A program made the translations under genes and the position numbers. From Polaribacter sp. (GTDB taxonomy: Bacteria > Bacteroidota > Bacteroidia > Flavobacteriales > Flavobacteriaceae), in the NCBI GenBank assembly GCA_029248845.1, contig JAQWIO010000007.1, forward strand, positions 1 to 22,079: a stretch of DNA of 22,079 nucleotides, given 5' to 3'. The notes beneath the pieces were generated by a model, which saw nothing but the letters and a program-made list of their open reading frames with translations, did not search any database and had not been told where the DNA came from. Shown here one piece after another: positions 1-7,112 of the stretch (within the stretch, counting starts at the first letter, position 1; every line of letters begins with the position of its first letter).

Positions 1-727
1 CCCGTTTTTTATTTGATTTTTTTAAAGTGAAATTGATAACAACTTCTTTGTTTCCATCATTAATTCCGGTTAATTCTGCTTCGTCACTTTTTTTATCTAT
101 AACCTCAATTTTCGCAATTATATCTGCAGAAAAATTTTTCAATACTATAGATGGATCTCCTCCAAAAAACTCTTTTCCGTCAATAAAAATTTTATTTACA
201 GTAGTTCCTTGTGCTATTATTTTTCCTTCTTCAATTTCAATTCCTGGAAGTTTATTCAATAAGCCTTCAATATTATCATCATAGTTTATTTTAAAAGAAT
301 TAGCATTAAAACTAACGGTATCTTTTTTTATTTGAATGGGAATAACAGCAGAAATTACAATCTCATCTAAAACACTCACATTCTCTTTTAATATGATTGT
401 TTTTAAATCTATGAATTGATTTTTATAAATAATTTTTTTTGAATACGATGTAAAACCTACTAGATTTAACTGAATGAGAACTGTATCTTTCGGAATATCT
501 TGTATCAGAAAGTTTCCTATTTCATCTGTGGTTGTATAACTTATAAAAATTGAATCTTTTGGGTTCAGAAGTGCCACAGAAACCATTTCTAAAGGAATCT
601 TCATTTCATCCGTAATATTCCCTTTTATACCTTTAGATTGACTTTGTGTTTTTAAGGATAAAACTATGATTAAAAAAAGGGTTATAGATTTCAAATAACG
701 ACGGTATTTGTTTGGTTTCAAACTCAT
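1..727 (-). CDS. Outer-membrane beta-barrel protein with carboxypeptidase-like regulatory domain (5' part)
   Basis: The minus-strand frame is open from an ATG at 727 to the window edge, so about 242 N-terminal residues are visible. They start MSLKPNKYRRYLKSITLF, a positively charged then hydrophobic signal-peptide region ending near TQSQ. A carboxypeptidase-D-like regulatory beta-sandwich follows (about residues 30-110: GIKGNITDE, then VGFTSYSK). Next comes a TonB-receptor plug-like segment with LLNKLPGIEIEEG, IFIDGKEFFGGDP and IEVIDKKSDEAE. This is the usual order in Bacteroidota outer-membrane beta-barrel/TonB-dependent receptor proteins; the barrel lies outside the window. The family and outer-membrane location are well supported. 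The transported ligand cannot be told. It is not part of the cassette array. Confidence 0.85.
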   Translation of the reverse strand, partial: MSLKPNKYRRYLKSITLFLIIVLSLKTQSQSKGIKGNITDEMKIPLEMVSVALLNPKDSIFISYTTTDEIGNFLIQDIPKDTVLIQLNLVGFTSYSKKIIYKNQFIDLKTIILKENVSVLDEIVISAVIPIQIKKDTVSFNANSFKINYDDNIEGLLNKLPGIEIEEGKIIAQGTTVNKIFIDGKEFFGGDPSIVLKNFSADIIAKIEVIDKKSDEAELTGINDGNKEVVINFTLKKSNKKR

Positions 728-1147
728 TTCTCTATGACTTTATAGAAAACAGAAGGTTTAATTAATTGAAGCATTTTATTATAAATATGATTGGAGGAGT
801 TAATAATTAATCAAGTATTTTATTTTAGAAGAATCAAAGAGAATCATACACCCATTACTCCATGGCTTTTTAGATGTTTTTTTTCTATTTTTAAATAGCA
901 AATCTAACCTTTTAAATTTTCATTTGTTACTCCAATTTTACCCAATAAAAAAAACTAATAAAGATTACAGTTTTCCAATTTCTATAGACTTTTTCTTCAA
1001 AAAGCATGAATAATTGCTCTAAGACATACGTGTGAGCTATAAAAGCAAAAAACCGTTGAAAATCAAAGATTAACAACGGTTGTTGAACAGAGGATGAATT
1101 TATTCTCGAACCGTTATGTAAAATTTTTAATGGATTTGAAAGATGTT
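728..1147. other. Long intergenic region with three copies of a 7-bp inverted motif
   Basis: No convincing gene here. The only reading frame on the minus strand (1178 to 927) overlaps the end of the zinc-ribbon gene and has no recognisable protein character. The distinctive structure is AACCGTTG at 1051-1058, its exact inverse CAACGGTT at 1074-1081, and AACCGTT again at 1109-1115. The middle copy could pair with either neighbour, giving two mutually exclusive stem-loops with loops of about 15 and 28 nt. This could be a transcription end or a switch for the zinc-ribbon transcript, whose stop is at 1148. Function is unknown. Confidence 0.4.
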
Positions 1148-1543
1148 TTATAATTTTTGAGACATATAATTCTGCCATTGAATAAGAACATATTTTTTAA
1201 TCTCTCGCTCCTTTCTCTTCAAAAAACGGTATTCGTAAACGAATAGGTATATGTCGCCCCTTTTATTCTTCCAATAATGAGTAAAGAATTTAGAGTCAAA
1301 TCCTTCGTTTATTAATATTGTTGATCGCACAGTTGCTTTACCTGCTTTATTATACTTTTTTAGTATTTTTCGATTGAGCTTTAACTGATTATCAACTTTA
1401 TTGTAAAAACGCGCTGGCTGTTGTTTTTCTCTTTTGTACTGGTGTGAACTTTTGCACTGTGGGTCACAATACTTTTTGTCTGTTCTTCCTTTCAATGCCT
1501 TGTCACAATTAAGGCAGTATTTATAAAGTCTCATCGTTTTCAC
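1148..1543 (-). CDS. Small zinc-ribbon protein of unknown function
   Basis: 131 residues. The N-terminus has a four-cysteine zinc-ribbon-like motif: CLNC at about residues 10-13, then KYCDPQCKSSHQYKR at about 25-39. The rest is strongly basic with many Lys/Arg, and the C-terminal half is predicted helical (FLKRKEREIKKYVLIQW). The ATG at 1543 is used; a second ATG three codons downstream is an alternative. Small basic zinc-ribbon proteins of this kind are common hypothetical genes in Flavobacteriia. The gene is divergent from the integrase (82 bp apart), so the two may share a control region. Nucleic-acid binding is plausible from the zinc ribbon and charge but is inference. Confidence 0.65.
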   Translation of the reverse strand: MKTMRLYKYCLNCDKALKGRTDKKYCDPQCKSSHQYKREKQQPARFYNKVDNQLKLNRKILKKYNKAGKATVRSTILINEGFDSKFFTHYWKNKRGDIYLFVYEYRFLKRKEREIKKYVLIQWQNYMSQKL

Positions 1544-1558
1544 TATTAGTTGAATATT

Positions 1559-1577
1559 ATACGTAAAATATTCGTAT
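1559..1577. promoter_or_regulatory. Inverted repeat in the divergent zinc-ribbon/integrase promoter region
   Basis: ATACG (1559-1563) and CGTAT (1573-1577) form a short inverted repeat in the 82-bp gap between the divergent zinc-ribbon gene and the integrase gene. The core TATACGTAA also occurs in the palindrome downstream of the integrase at 2766-2788. One reading is an integrase-binding or operator site controlling int. A weak -7-like element (CTAATTTG, ending just before the A-run that leads into the ATG at 1626) lies downstream. All of this is inference from pattern. Confidence 0.3.
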
Positions 1578-1625
1578 GAGGTACGATTAAGGTTTTTTAA
1601 TCATCTAATTTGCCCAAAAAAAACA

Positions 1626-2753
1626 ATGGATCTTCAAAAAAGTATTACTCTAAAGCATTTACTTATTGGTCAAAATAAGTGTATCGGGCTTCAATTCAAT
1701 TCAAATAAAATAATTCAAGCACTTATCGAAAAACTGCCAAACATTAAATGGAGCGATAGTTTTAAGATGTATTACATACCTAACACTAAGAGTAATCTTG
1801 ATTTGATTTTTAAAACATTCTATGGAGTTGCGTGGGTAAATGGAAATTTTTTTTTAAAAGACAAAATCATCAATCCAAACAATCCTGATTTAAACTTGGA
1901 GCGCTACAGAAACCGAAAACTTAAAGAAGGTTACAAGAGGTGTCCAGAGTCCTATTTTTTAAAACTAGAACTTAAACGATATGCAGCAAATACGGTTAAG
2001 AATTATGTGTCTAGTTTTGAGTCATTCATAAATCATTACAATGACAAAGACCCAATTACCATAAATGAGCTTGAGATTAGGGCCTACTTGCAAAAGCTTA
2101 TTCACCAGGGCAAATCGAATTCTTATATTAATCTTACTATAAACAGTATTAAATTCTATTACGAAACAGTTCTTGGAATGCCAAATCGGTTCTATGAGAT
2201 AGAAAGACCACGCAAGAAAAAGCAATTACCTAAACTTTTATCAAAAGAAGAAATTATTAAAATGCTTCAGCACACAACCAATATTAAACATAGGTGCATC
2301 ATAAGCCTACTCTATTCTTCTGGCTTAAGACGAGGGGAGCTTTTAAATTTAAAGATCAATGATATTGATAGTAAGAGGATGGTTATTAAGGTTAATTGTG
2401 CTAAGGGAAATAAAGACAGGGTCACCGTTTTAAGTTCAAGCATTTTAAGTGACCTACGCAATTATTATAAAGACTATAAACCAAAAGAATTTTTGTTTGA
2501 AGGACAAAATAGACAAAAGTATAGCGGTACTAGTATCTTAAAGATCGTATCAAAATCTGCAGAAAAAGCAGGGATTAACAAAAAAGTTACACCTCATATG
2601 CTAAGACATAGTTTTGCAACACATCTTTTAGAAAACGGAACCGATATTAGGCATATTCAATTATTACTAGGTCATAGTTCTACTAAAACGCCAGAAATTT
2701 ACACCCATGTAACTAACAAATCTTTTAAAGATATAAAAGATTTGTTATCTTAG
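1626..2753 (+). CDS. Tyrosine recombinase, probable integrase of the cassette array
   Basis: 375 residues with a complete tyrosine-recombinase active site: R235 in SSGLRRGELLNL, K260 in AKGNKDR, H324/R327 in TPHMLRHSFATHL, H350 in LLLGHSSTKT and nucleophile Y359 in EIYTHV. A SAM-like core-binding domain covers about residues 105-195 (LKRYAANTVKNYVSSFESFI). It is preceded by about 100 extra residues (SDSFKMYYIPNTKSNLDLI) often seen in Bacteroidota XerC/D-like enzymes. The gap from R235 to H324 is 89 residues, like XerC/XerD (about 92-96) and unlike IntI1 (131), so the insertion typical of integron integrases is absent. It reads toward the cassettes and ends 12 bp before a palindromic attachment-like site, so it very probably excises and inserts the downstream cassettes. 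A simple XerC/D role is unlikely given this context. The exact family needs a phylogeny. Confidence 0.88.
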   Translation: MDLQKSITLKHLLIGQNKCIGLQFNSNKIIQALIEKLPNIKWSDSFKMYYIPNTKSNLDLIFKTFYGVAWVNGNFFLKDKIINPNNPDLNLERYRNRKLKEGYKRCPESYFLKLELKRYAANTVKNYVSSFESFINHYNDKDPITINELEIRAYLQKLIHQGKSNSYINLTINSIKFYYETVLGMPNRFYEIERPRKKKQLPKLLSKEEIIKMLQHTTNIKHRCIISLLYSSGLRRGELLNLKINDIDSKRMVIKVNCAKGNKDRVTVLSSSILSDLRNYYKDYKPKEFLFEGQNRQKYSGTSILKIVSKSAEKAGINKKVTPHMLRHSFATHLLENGTDIRHIQLLLGHSSTKTPEIYTHVTNKSFKDIKDLLS

Positions 2754-2765
2754 AACTTATAATGT

Positions 2766-2796
2766 GGATATACGTAATACGTATATCCAATTGTTG
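2766..2796 (+). other. Putative primary attachment site (attI-like) at the head of the cassette array
   Basis: Arms GGATATACGTA (2766-2776) and TACGTATATCC (2778-2788) form a perfect 11-bp inverted repeat around one central A, 12 bp after the integrase stop. After AATT comes the core GTTG (2793-2796). Read on the opposite strand this is CAAC, AATT, GGATATAC, the same order as the right half of every downstream site: YAAC, 4-6 nt, GnnTAT-like box. The crossover is inferred between G2793 and T2794, where cassette 1 begins. No T-run follows, which argues against a terminator. Confidence 0.7.
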
Positions 2797-2808
2797 TAAA
2801 AAATTATA

Positions 2809-3672
2809 ATGAAATACCATCAAAAGAAAACTTTAGTACTGAATATTCTTGACAAACTACCTAGTAAACTTGGATATTACTTTTATCACTTGATACAAAG
2901 AAGAACATTTAAATCAATTGATTCGATTATTACTGCTAATACTAGGAGTGTGAAAAAAGTAGAACATATATTAACCAAATTTAATATTAGTTTAAAAAAT
3001 CAAACGGTAGTCGAAATTGGCTCGGGTTGGCTACCCATTATGCCCTTTTTATTTAAAAAACATTTAAATGTTACCAAGATAATTACTTACGACATCAATA
3101 AGCATTATACCAATAAAAATATTTTATCTACGAAAGAATTCTTTAAAGATGTTAATTTTAAATTCAGAAACTCTTCTGATTTAAATTTACCTGATTTTAT
3201 AGACTATTTCCCTAAAACTAATATTATAAATGCTCAAATTGAAAACGATATTAGATTAATTTTCTCTCGTTTTGTTCTCGAACACGTTAAACCGATAGAT
3301 ATTCAAAAAATGCATGAGAAATTTTATACAGAACTTGACGAAAAGGTGAAAATTCTCCATTTAATTTCCCCTTCAGACCATAGAGCATATTCTAACAAAA
3401 CACTTTCATATTACGATTTCCTTAAATACTCTCAAATAGAATGGGACAAAATTCAAACAAAATTTGATTACCACAATAGACTAAGACTTCCCCATTATAT
3501 TAAAATTTTCAAAGATATTGGTTTTAAAATCACACATCTCGAGTATGATACCACTAATACAGACACCGATAAATATTTAAAATACAAACAGTTAAATATT
3601 CACTCAGATTATCAAAAGTTTAATGAAAAAGAAATTTTAGCGGGTTCTATTTGTATTCTTTTAGAAAAATAA
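2809..3672 (+). CDS. SAM-dependent methyltransferase, cassette 1 cargo
   Basis: 287 residues. A Rossmann methyltransferase motif I is visible as TVVEIGSGWLP (about residues 66-76), followed by the acidic end of strand 2 in IITYDINKH (about 94-102) and a later LIFSRFVLEHVKPID segment resembling motif IV/post-motif helices of class I enzymes. There is no signal peptide or membrane span. The substrate is unknown; small-molecule or glycan methylation is possible. The ATG lies 15 nt after the cassette start. The gene ends 4 nt before the left end of its attC-like site, so the cassette is compact. No lesion is seen. Confidence 0.75.
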   Translation: MKYHQKKTLVLNILDKLPSKLGYYFYHLIQRRTFKSIDSIITANTRSVKKVEHILTKFNISLKNQTVVEIGSGWLPIMPFLFKKHLNVTKIITYDINKHYTNKNILSTKEFFKDVNFKFRNSSDLNLPDFIDYFPKTNIINAQIENDIRLIFSRFVLEHVKPIDIQKMHEKFYTELDEKVKILHLISPSDHRAYSNKTLSYYDFLKYSQIEWDKIQTKFDYHNRLRLPHYIKIFKDIGFKITHLEYDTTNTDTDKYLKYKQLNIHSDYQKFNEKEILAGSICILLEK

Positions 3673-3675
3673 ACA

Positions 3676-3810
3676 TTTTACAACACCGTATAAAATTAAT
3701 TGCTAGTTTTAGCTTCTTCACGAAAGTTCTCGCAGACTACAAATCTGTTTTTATTTACTAAATTTTAGTAGTTAAAGAACGCAACTAACCTTATACAGAA
3801 ACGTTACCTG
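3676..3810 (+). repeat. attC-like site 1 (end of cassette 1)
   Basis: Left end TTTTACAAC (3676-3684) then ACC and the box GTATAA. Right end TTATAC, AGAAAC, GTTACCTG (3803-3810). The outer AAC/GTT, the GTATAA/TTATAC box and an inner TTAnTTGC/GCAACTAA stretch pair, with 3 nt unpaired on the left and 6 on the right. The middle holds further hairpins, for example the 15-nt palindrome TACTAAATTTTAGTA at 3756-3770. Crossover inferred after G3803. Confidence 0.75.
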
Positions 3811-3838
3811 CAAGCTGAAAAAAAATCCCACCGCACGG

Positions 3839-3881
3839 TCAAGCACATTTGTAGCTCCGTGCCTCCGCCACAAAAGAGCTT
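3839..3881 (+). repeat. Left copy of an imperfect repeat flanking the restriction-modification genes
   Basis: This segment begins TCAAGCACATTT, contains CGTGCCTC and ends AAAAGAGCTT. A related copy at 9762-9809 begins TCAAGCATATTT, contains CGTGCCTC and ends AAAAGAGCTT, in the same orientation. The two lie inside cassette 2, just outside the R-M gene block. The surrounding sequence (about 3830-3900) is richer in G+C than its neighbourhood. They could mark an older unit that carried the R-M genes into the cassette. Confidence 0.45.
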
Positions 3882-3987
3882 GCCCTTCCCCACCGCCACC
3901 CGAATAATATTGACAACTTTTATAATCATAATATGAGATATTAAATTAACTTTTATATCTTAGTGGCATAGAAACAAATTTTCTAAA

Positions 3988-4188
3988 ATGAACAGAATTA
4001 AAGAGGTTTTAGACGAAAAGGGAATCAAACAAATTTGGCTTGCTGAGAAATTGGGCAAAAGCTATAATATGGTAAATGGCTACGTGCAAAATAGACGACA
4101 GCCAACCCTAGAACTTTTAAATAAGATTGCTGAAATTTTAGACATTGACGTAAAAGATTTAATTATATCTAATAAAGAGAATAAATAG
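3988..4188 (+). CDS. XRE-family helix-turn-helix regulator of the R-M operon
   Basis: 66 residues and almost entirely a Cro/CI-type helix-turn-helix: IKQIWLAEKLGKSYNMVNGYVQNRRQPTLELLNKIAEILDID covers helices 2-5. It lies 1 nt upstream of the methyltransferase ATG, so the two are translationally linked. Position and size match the small controller proteins that time expression of restriction-modification genes, but direct control is inference. The start at 3988 follows an A-rich leader (ATTTTCTAAA) typical of Bacteroidota, where strong Shine-Dalgarno sequences are rare. The gene appears intact. Confidence 0.82.
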   Translation: MNRIKEVLDEKGIKQIWLAEKLGKSYNMVNGYVQNRRQPTLELLNKIAEILDIDVKDLIISNKENK

Positions 4189-4189
4189 T

Positions 4190-5926
4190 ATGCCAACACT
4201 CAACTGGATAGGAAAAGACAAAGTGGTGAGCCACCACCAAGATGTACCATACAGAGTATTGGAACACAAATACGGTTTCACATCTGAAAAAGGAAAACAA
4301 ACCGAACCAACTCAAAGCGGAAATAAAATAGTACACGGAGACAATTTAGAAGCTCTTAAAAGTTTATTACCCGAATATGAAGGCAAAGTAAAATGTATTT
4401 ATATTGACCCGCCATATAATACAGGGAAAGAAAGTTGGACTTATAACGACAATGTAAATCATCCAAAAATTAAAAAATGGTTAGATACTACTTTAAAAGC
4501 CAAAGAACAGGACAAAGTTGCTGCTATTGGAGTTGATGATTTAAGTAGGCACGACAAATGGCTATGTATGATGTATCCAAGATTACAATTGTTATATAAA
4601 CTTTTGGCAGATGATGGCATTATTTTTATTTCAATTGATGAAAATGAAGTGCATAATTTGAGGTCTATTTTAGATGAAATATTTGGAATTAATAATTTTA
4701 TTGAGCAATTGATTTGGAATAAGAGAGTTCCTAAAAACGATAAAGGCATTGGTAATATTCACGAATATGTCTTATTGTATGCCAAAGACAACTCTAAATC
4801 ACATAGATTCACTCAATTAAAAGAAGGTTTGGATGATGTATTTGATTTAATTTCAAAAAATAAAAGAAAAAAAACTGGAATATTAGAAACAAAAACTGAA
4901 TTAAATAAATTATTCAAAAAAAACGGGTATGATAGAGGTATAACACTTTACAATAATCTTGACTTCAACTATGACCTTTTTGGAAAAATCAATTTAAGTT
5001 GGCCAAATGGACAAACTTATGGACCACGATTTGATATTCTTCACCCAATCACAAAAAAACCATGTAATGTTCCTGATAGAGGTTGGCGTTGGAAAAAAGA
5101 AACCTTTGATGATTATTTAGATTATGATAATATAGAAAAATTAGCAGATGGTTCTTATAAATGCGGAAAGATATGGTTTGCTAAAGATGAAAATACTCAG
5201 CCAAGCTCAATTAAATATTTATCTGAAGTAAAGGATTTCTTACTTAGGTCAATTATTAGTCTAAAAAGTTCTGGGAGTATTGATTTAGAAAATATTTTTG
5301 AAAAAGGGACATTTGACTATCCAAAACCAGTTAATCTATTAGAACTTCTCATTAATTCATTTGAAGATAAGAATGCAATCATATTAGATTCTTTCGCAGA
5401 TTCTGGCACAACTGCACACGCAGTATTAAATCTAAATAAAGAAGATAGTGGCAACGGAAAATTCATTTTAATAGAAATGGAAGCGTATGCCAATGACATT
5501 ACTGCCGAAAGAGTAAAACGAGTAACTAAAGGCTACGGAAAGGATAAAAAAGCAGTTGAAGGAACTGGTGGAGCATTTGACTTTTACGAATTGGGTTTAC
5601 CCTTATTTGACGAAAAAGAAAACTTAAACGAGCAAGTAGGTATTAAAAAAATACGAGAGTACATTTGGTTTTCAGAAACAAGAACGTCTTACAATTCTGC
5701 AATAGAAAATACGAATTATGAATTGGGCGTAAAAGATGCTACCGTATATTATTTTATTTACGAAAAAGACCGTTTAACTACCTTAGATTTTGATGCTTTA
5801 GAACTCATAAAAACCAAAGAAGCACAATATGTAATTTACGCAGACAATTGTTTGTTGCCAAAAGAGTTTATGGCAAAGAAAAACATCATCTTCAAAAAGA
5901 TACCAAGAGATATTACAAGATTTTAA
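4190..5926 (+). CDS. mod: Type III restriction-modification DNA methyltransferase (Mod)
   Basis: 578 residues, intact. The catalytic motif DPPYNTGKESW starts at about residue 73 and the SAM-binding motif ILDSFADSGTTAHAVL lies at about 397-412. DPPY before the FxGSGT-like motif is the beta-class order of type III Mod enzymes, which methylate adenine N6. Between them is a long variable region (about 170-380) that should hold the target-recognition domain. In these systems Mod sets the recognition sequence for both methylation and cleavage. The C-terminal region (about 470-578) is variable. It sits between the XRE gene (1-nt gap) and a fic gene (10-nt gap), with res further on, in one operon-like block. 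The recognition sequence cannot be read from the sequence. Confidence 0.9.
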   Translation: MPTLNWIGKDKVVSHHQDVPYRVLEHKYGFTSEKGKQTEPTQSGNKIVHGDNLEALKSLLPEYEGKVKCIYIDPPYNTGKESWTYNDNVNHPKIKKWLDTTLKAKEQDKVAAIGVDDLSRHDKWLCMMYPRLQLLYKLLADDGIIFISIDENEVHNLRSILDEIFGINNFIEQLIWNKRVPKNDKGIGNIHEYVLLYAKDNSKSHRFTQLKEGLDDVFDLISKNKRKKTGILETKTELNKLFKKNGYDRGITLYNNLDFNYDLFGKINLSWPNGQTYGPRFDILHPITKKPCNVPDRGWRWKKETFDDYLDYDNIEKLADGSYKCGKIWFAKDENTQPSSIKYLSEVKDFLLRSIISLKSSGSIDLENIFEKGTFDYPKPVNLLELLINSFEDKNAIILDSFADSGTTAHAVLNLNKEDSGNGKFILIEMEAYANDITAERVKRVTKGYGKDKKAVEGTGGAFDFYELGLPLFDEKENLNEQVGIKKIREYIWFSETRTSYNSAIENTNYELGVKDATVYYFIYEKDRLTTLDFDALELIKTKEAQYVIYADNCLLPKEFMAKKNIIFKKIPRDITRF

Positions 5927-5936
5927 ACAGCAAATT

Positions 5937-7001
5937 ATGGAAAACAATAAATTACCTCTTTTACCGCCAAGTATCGATTGTGAATCAGTTGCTATTTTAA
6001 AAGCTTTAAATGGAGCTTCAAGAGCATTGGGGCAATTGAAAGGTGAAATTTCTAAAATACCGAATTCTCAAATATTAATTGACACCCTTGTTTTGCAAGA
6101 GGCAAAAGATAGTAACGAGATTGAAAATATTGTTACTACAGATGATGAAGTATACCAAGCATCTATTGATGAAACTATAGCATCTATTACAGCTAAAGAA
6201 GCATTGAATTATGCCTCTGCCTTAAAAAAAGGGCTAAAAATTATTAAAGAAAGAGGTTTTTTAACCAATAACGATATTCAAAGTATTCAGGCTATTATTG
6301 CTCCATCCTCTCCAATTAGAAAATTACCAGGAACGGTTTTAAAAAATCCAAAAACACAAGAAGTTGTTTATACGCCACCACAAGATTATAATGAGATTGT
6401 AAATTTACTAAACAACTTAGAGAAATATTTTAACATTCCAGAGTTTCACGACATTGATAGCTTAATAAAAATGCCAATTATTCATTATCAATTTGAGAGT
6501 ATTCACCCTTTTTATGATGGCAATGGAAGAACAGGACGTTTGCTAAACATTCTCTATTTGGTGCAACAAGGTTTATTAGATATTCCTGTATTGTACTTAA
6601 GTAGTTTTATTATTAAAAACAAAAGTGATTATTACCGTTTGTTACAAGAAATAAGAACAAAGGGTTCTTGGGAGGAATGGATAGTATGGATGCTTACAGG
6701 TGTTGAGCAAACAGCCAAAGAAACAATTGTAGTTGTAAATAACATTAAGGCTTTAATGGATAAATACAAAACAGATATTAGAAGTAATTTCTCGTTTTAT
6801 AGTCACGATTTGATTAATATTCTTTTTAAACATCCATACACCAAAATAGATTTTTTAGAAAGGGAATTAGGAGTACACCGTAATACTGCTGCATCCTATT
6901 TAAATGATTTAGCAGATGCCGATATGCTAGTAAAATTAAAAATAGGAAAGAGTAATTATTACATTAATAAGCCATTATTGGATTTATTAAAGAAAAGATA
7001 A
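5937..7001 (+). CDS. Fic-domain AMPylator-type protein with N-terminal inhibitory motif
   Basis: 354 residues, intact. The Fic active-site motif is complete: HPFYDGNGRTGR at residues 190-201, with catalytic H190. An inhibitory (S/T)xxxE(G/N) motif is present at 59-64 (SNEIEN), placed before the Fic core, as in class II Fic proteins such as SoFic. The N-terminal Fic_N-type region covers about 1-90. The C-terminus (about 285-350: FLERELGVHRNTAASYLNDLADADML) looks like a winged helix-turn-helix. Fic enzymes usually transfer AMP from ATP to proteins; the target here is unknown. Its location between mod and res suggests a role tied to the R-M system, such as regulation or a back-up toxic response, but that is inference. 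The 3' end is copied in the tandem repeat that follows. Confidence 0.88.
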   Translation: MENNKLPLLPPSIDCESVAILKALNGASRALGQLKGEISKIPNSQILIDTLVLQEAKDSNEIENIVTTDDEVYQASIDETIASITAKEALNYASALKKGLKIIKERGFLTNNDIQSIQAIIAPSSPIRKLPGTVLKNPKTQEVVYTPPQDYNEIVNLLNNLEKYFNIPEFHDIDSLIKMPIIHYQFESIHPFYDGNGRTGRLLNILYLVQQGLLDIPVLYLSSFIIKNKSDYYRLLQEIRTKGSWEEWIVWMLTGVEQTAKETIVVVNNIKALMDKYKTDIRSNFSFYSHDLINILFKHPYTKIDFLERELGVHRNTAASYLNDLADADMLVKLKIGKSNYYINKPLLDLLKKR

Positions 7002-7098
7002 CGTGCACAAAAAAATACAGTTTTCTGTATATGAAAAAATAACGTGCACAAAAAACAACGCTTTCTTGTGTATGAAAAAATAACGTGCACAAAAAAAG
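6999..7098 (+). repeat. 41-bp tandem repeat between fic and res
   Basis: TAACGTGCAC starts at 6999, 7040 and 7081, an exact 41-nt period over about 2.5 copies. Each unit is TAACGTGCACAAAAAA, then a variable core of about 16 nt, then TATGAAAAAA or similar. The first TAA is the fic stop codon, so the repeat seems to have grown from the fic 3' end. Copies two and three each follow ATGAAAAAA, giving tiny frames Met-Lys-Lys-stop (7031-7042 and 7072-7083) just upstream of res. The first core contains ATACAG-tttt-CTGTAT, a small hairpin. The repeat could affect translation or stability of res mRNA. Confidence 0.75.
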
Positions 7099-7112
7099 GA
7101 TAGAAAACGAAT

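Noticed and set aside
1051..1115. AACCGTT/AACGGTT copies upstream of the integrase as an attC-like site
   Set aside because: The outer GTTA end (GTTATGTA) has no matching left end, and no box pair follows the YAAC-3-box pattern; only the 7-nt motif itself repeats.
927..1178. An 83-codon minus-strand frame as a gene
   Set aside because: It overlaps the zinc-ribbon gene end, has no recognisable motif and lies in a hairpin-containing intergenic region.
2766..2788. Palindrome after the integrase as an ordinary terminator
   Set aside because: The arms are AT-rich with a one-base centre and no T-run follows; the GTTG core and box order fit an attachment site better.
6999..7098. CRISPR-like array
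   Set aside because: The units are tandem copies of a 41-nt sequence containing the fic 3' end, only about 2.5 copies, and no cas genes are present.
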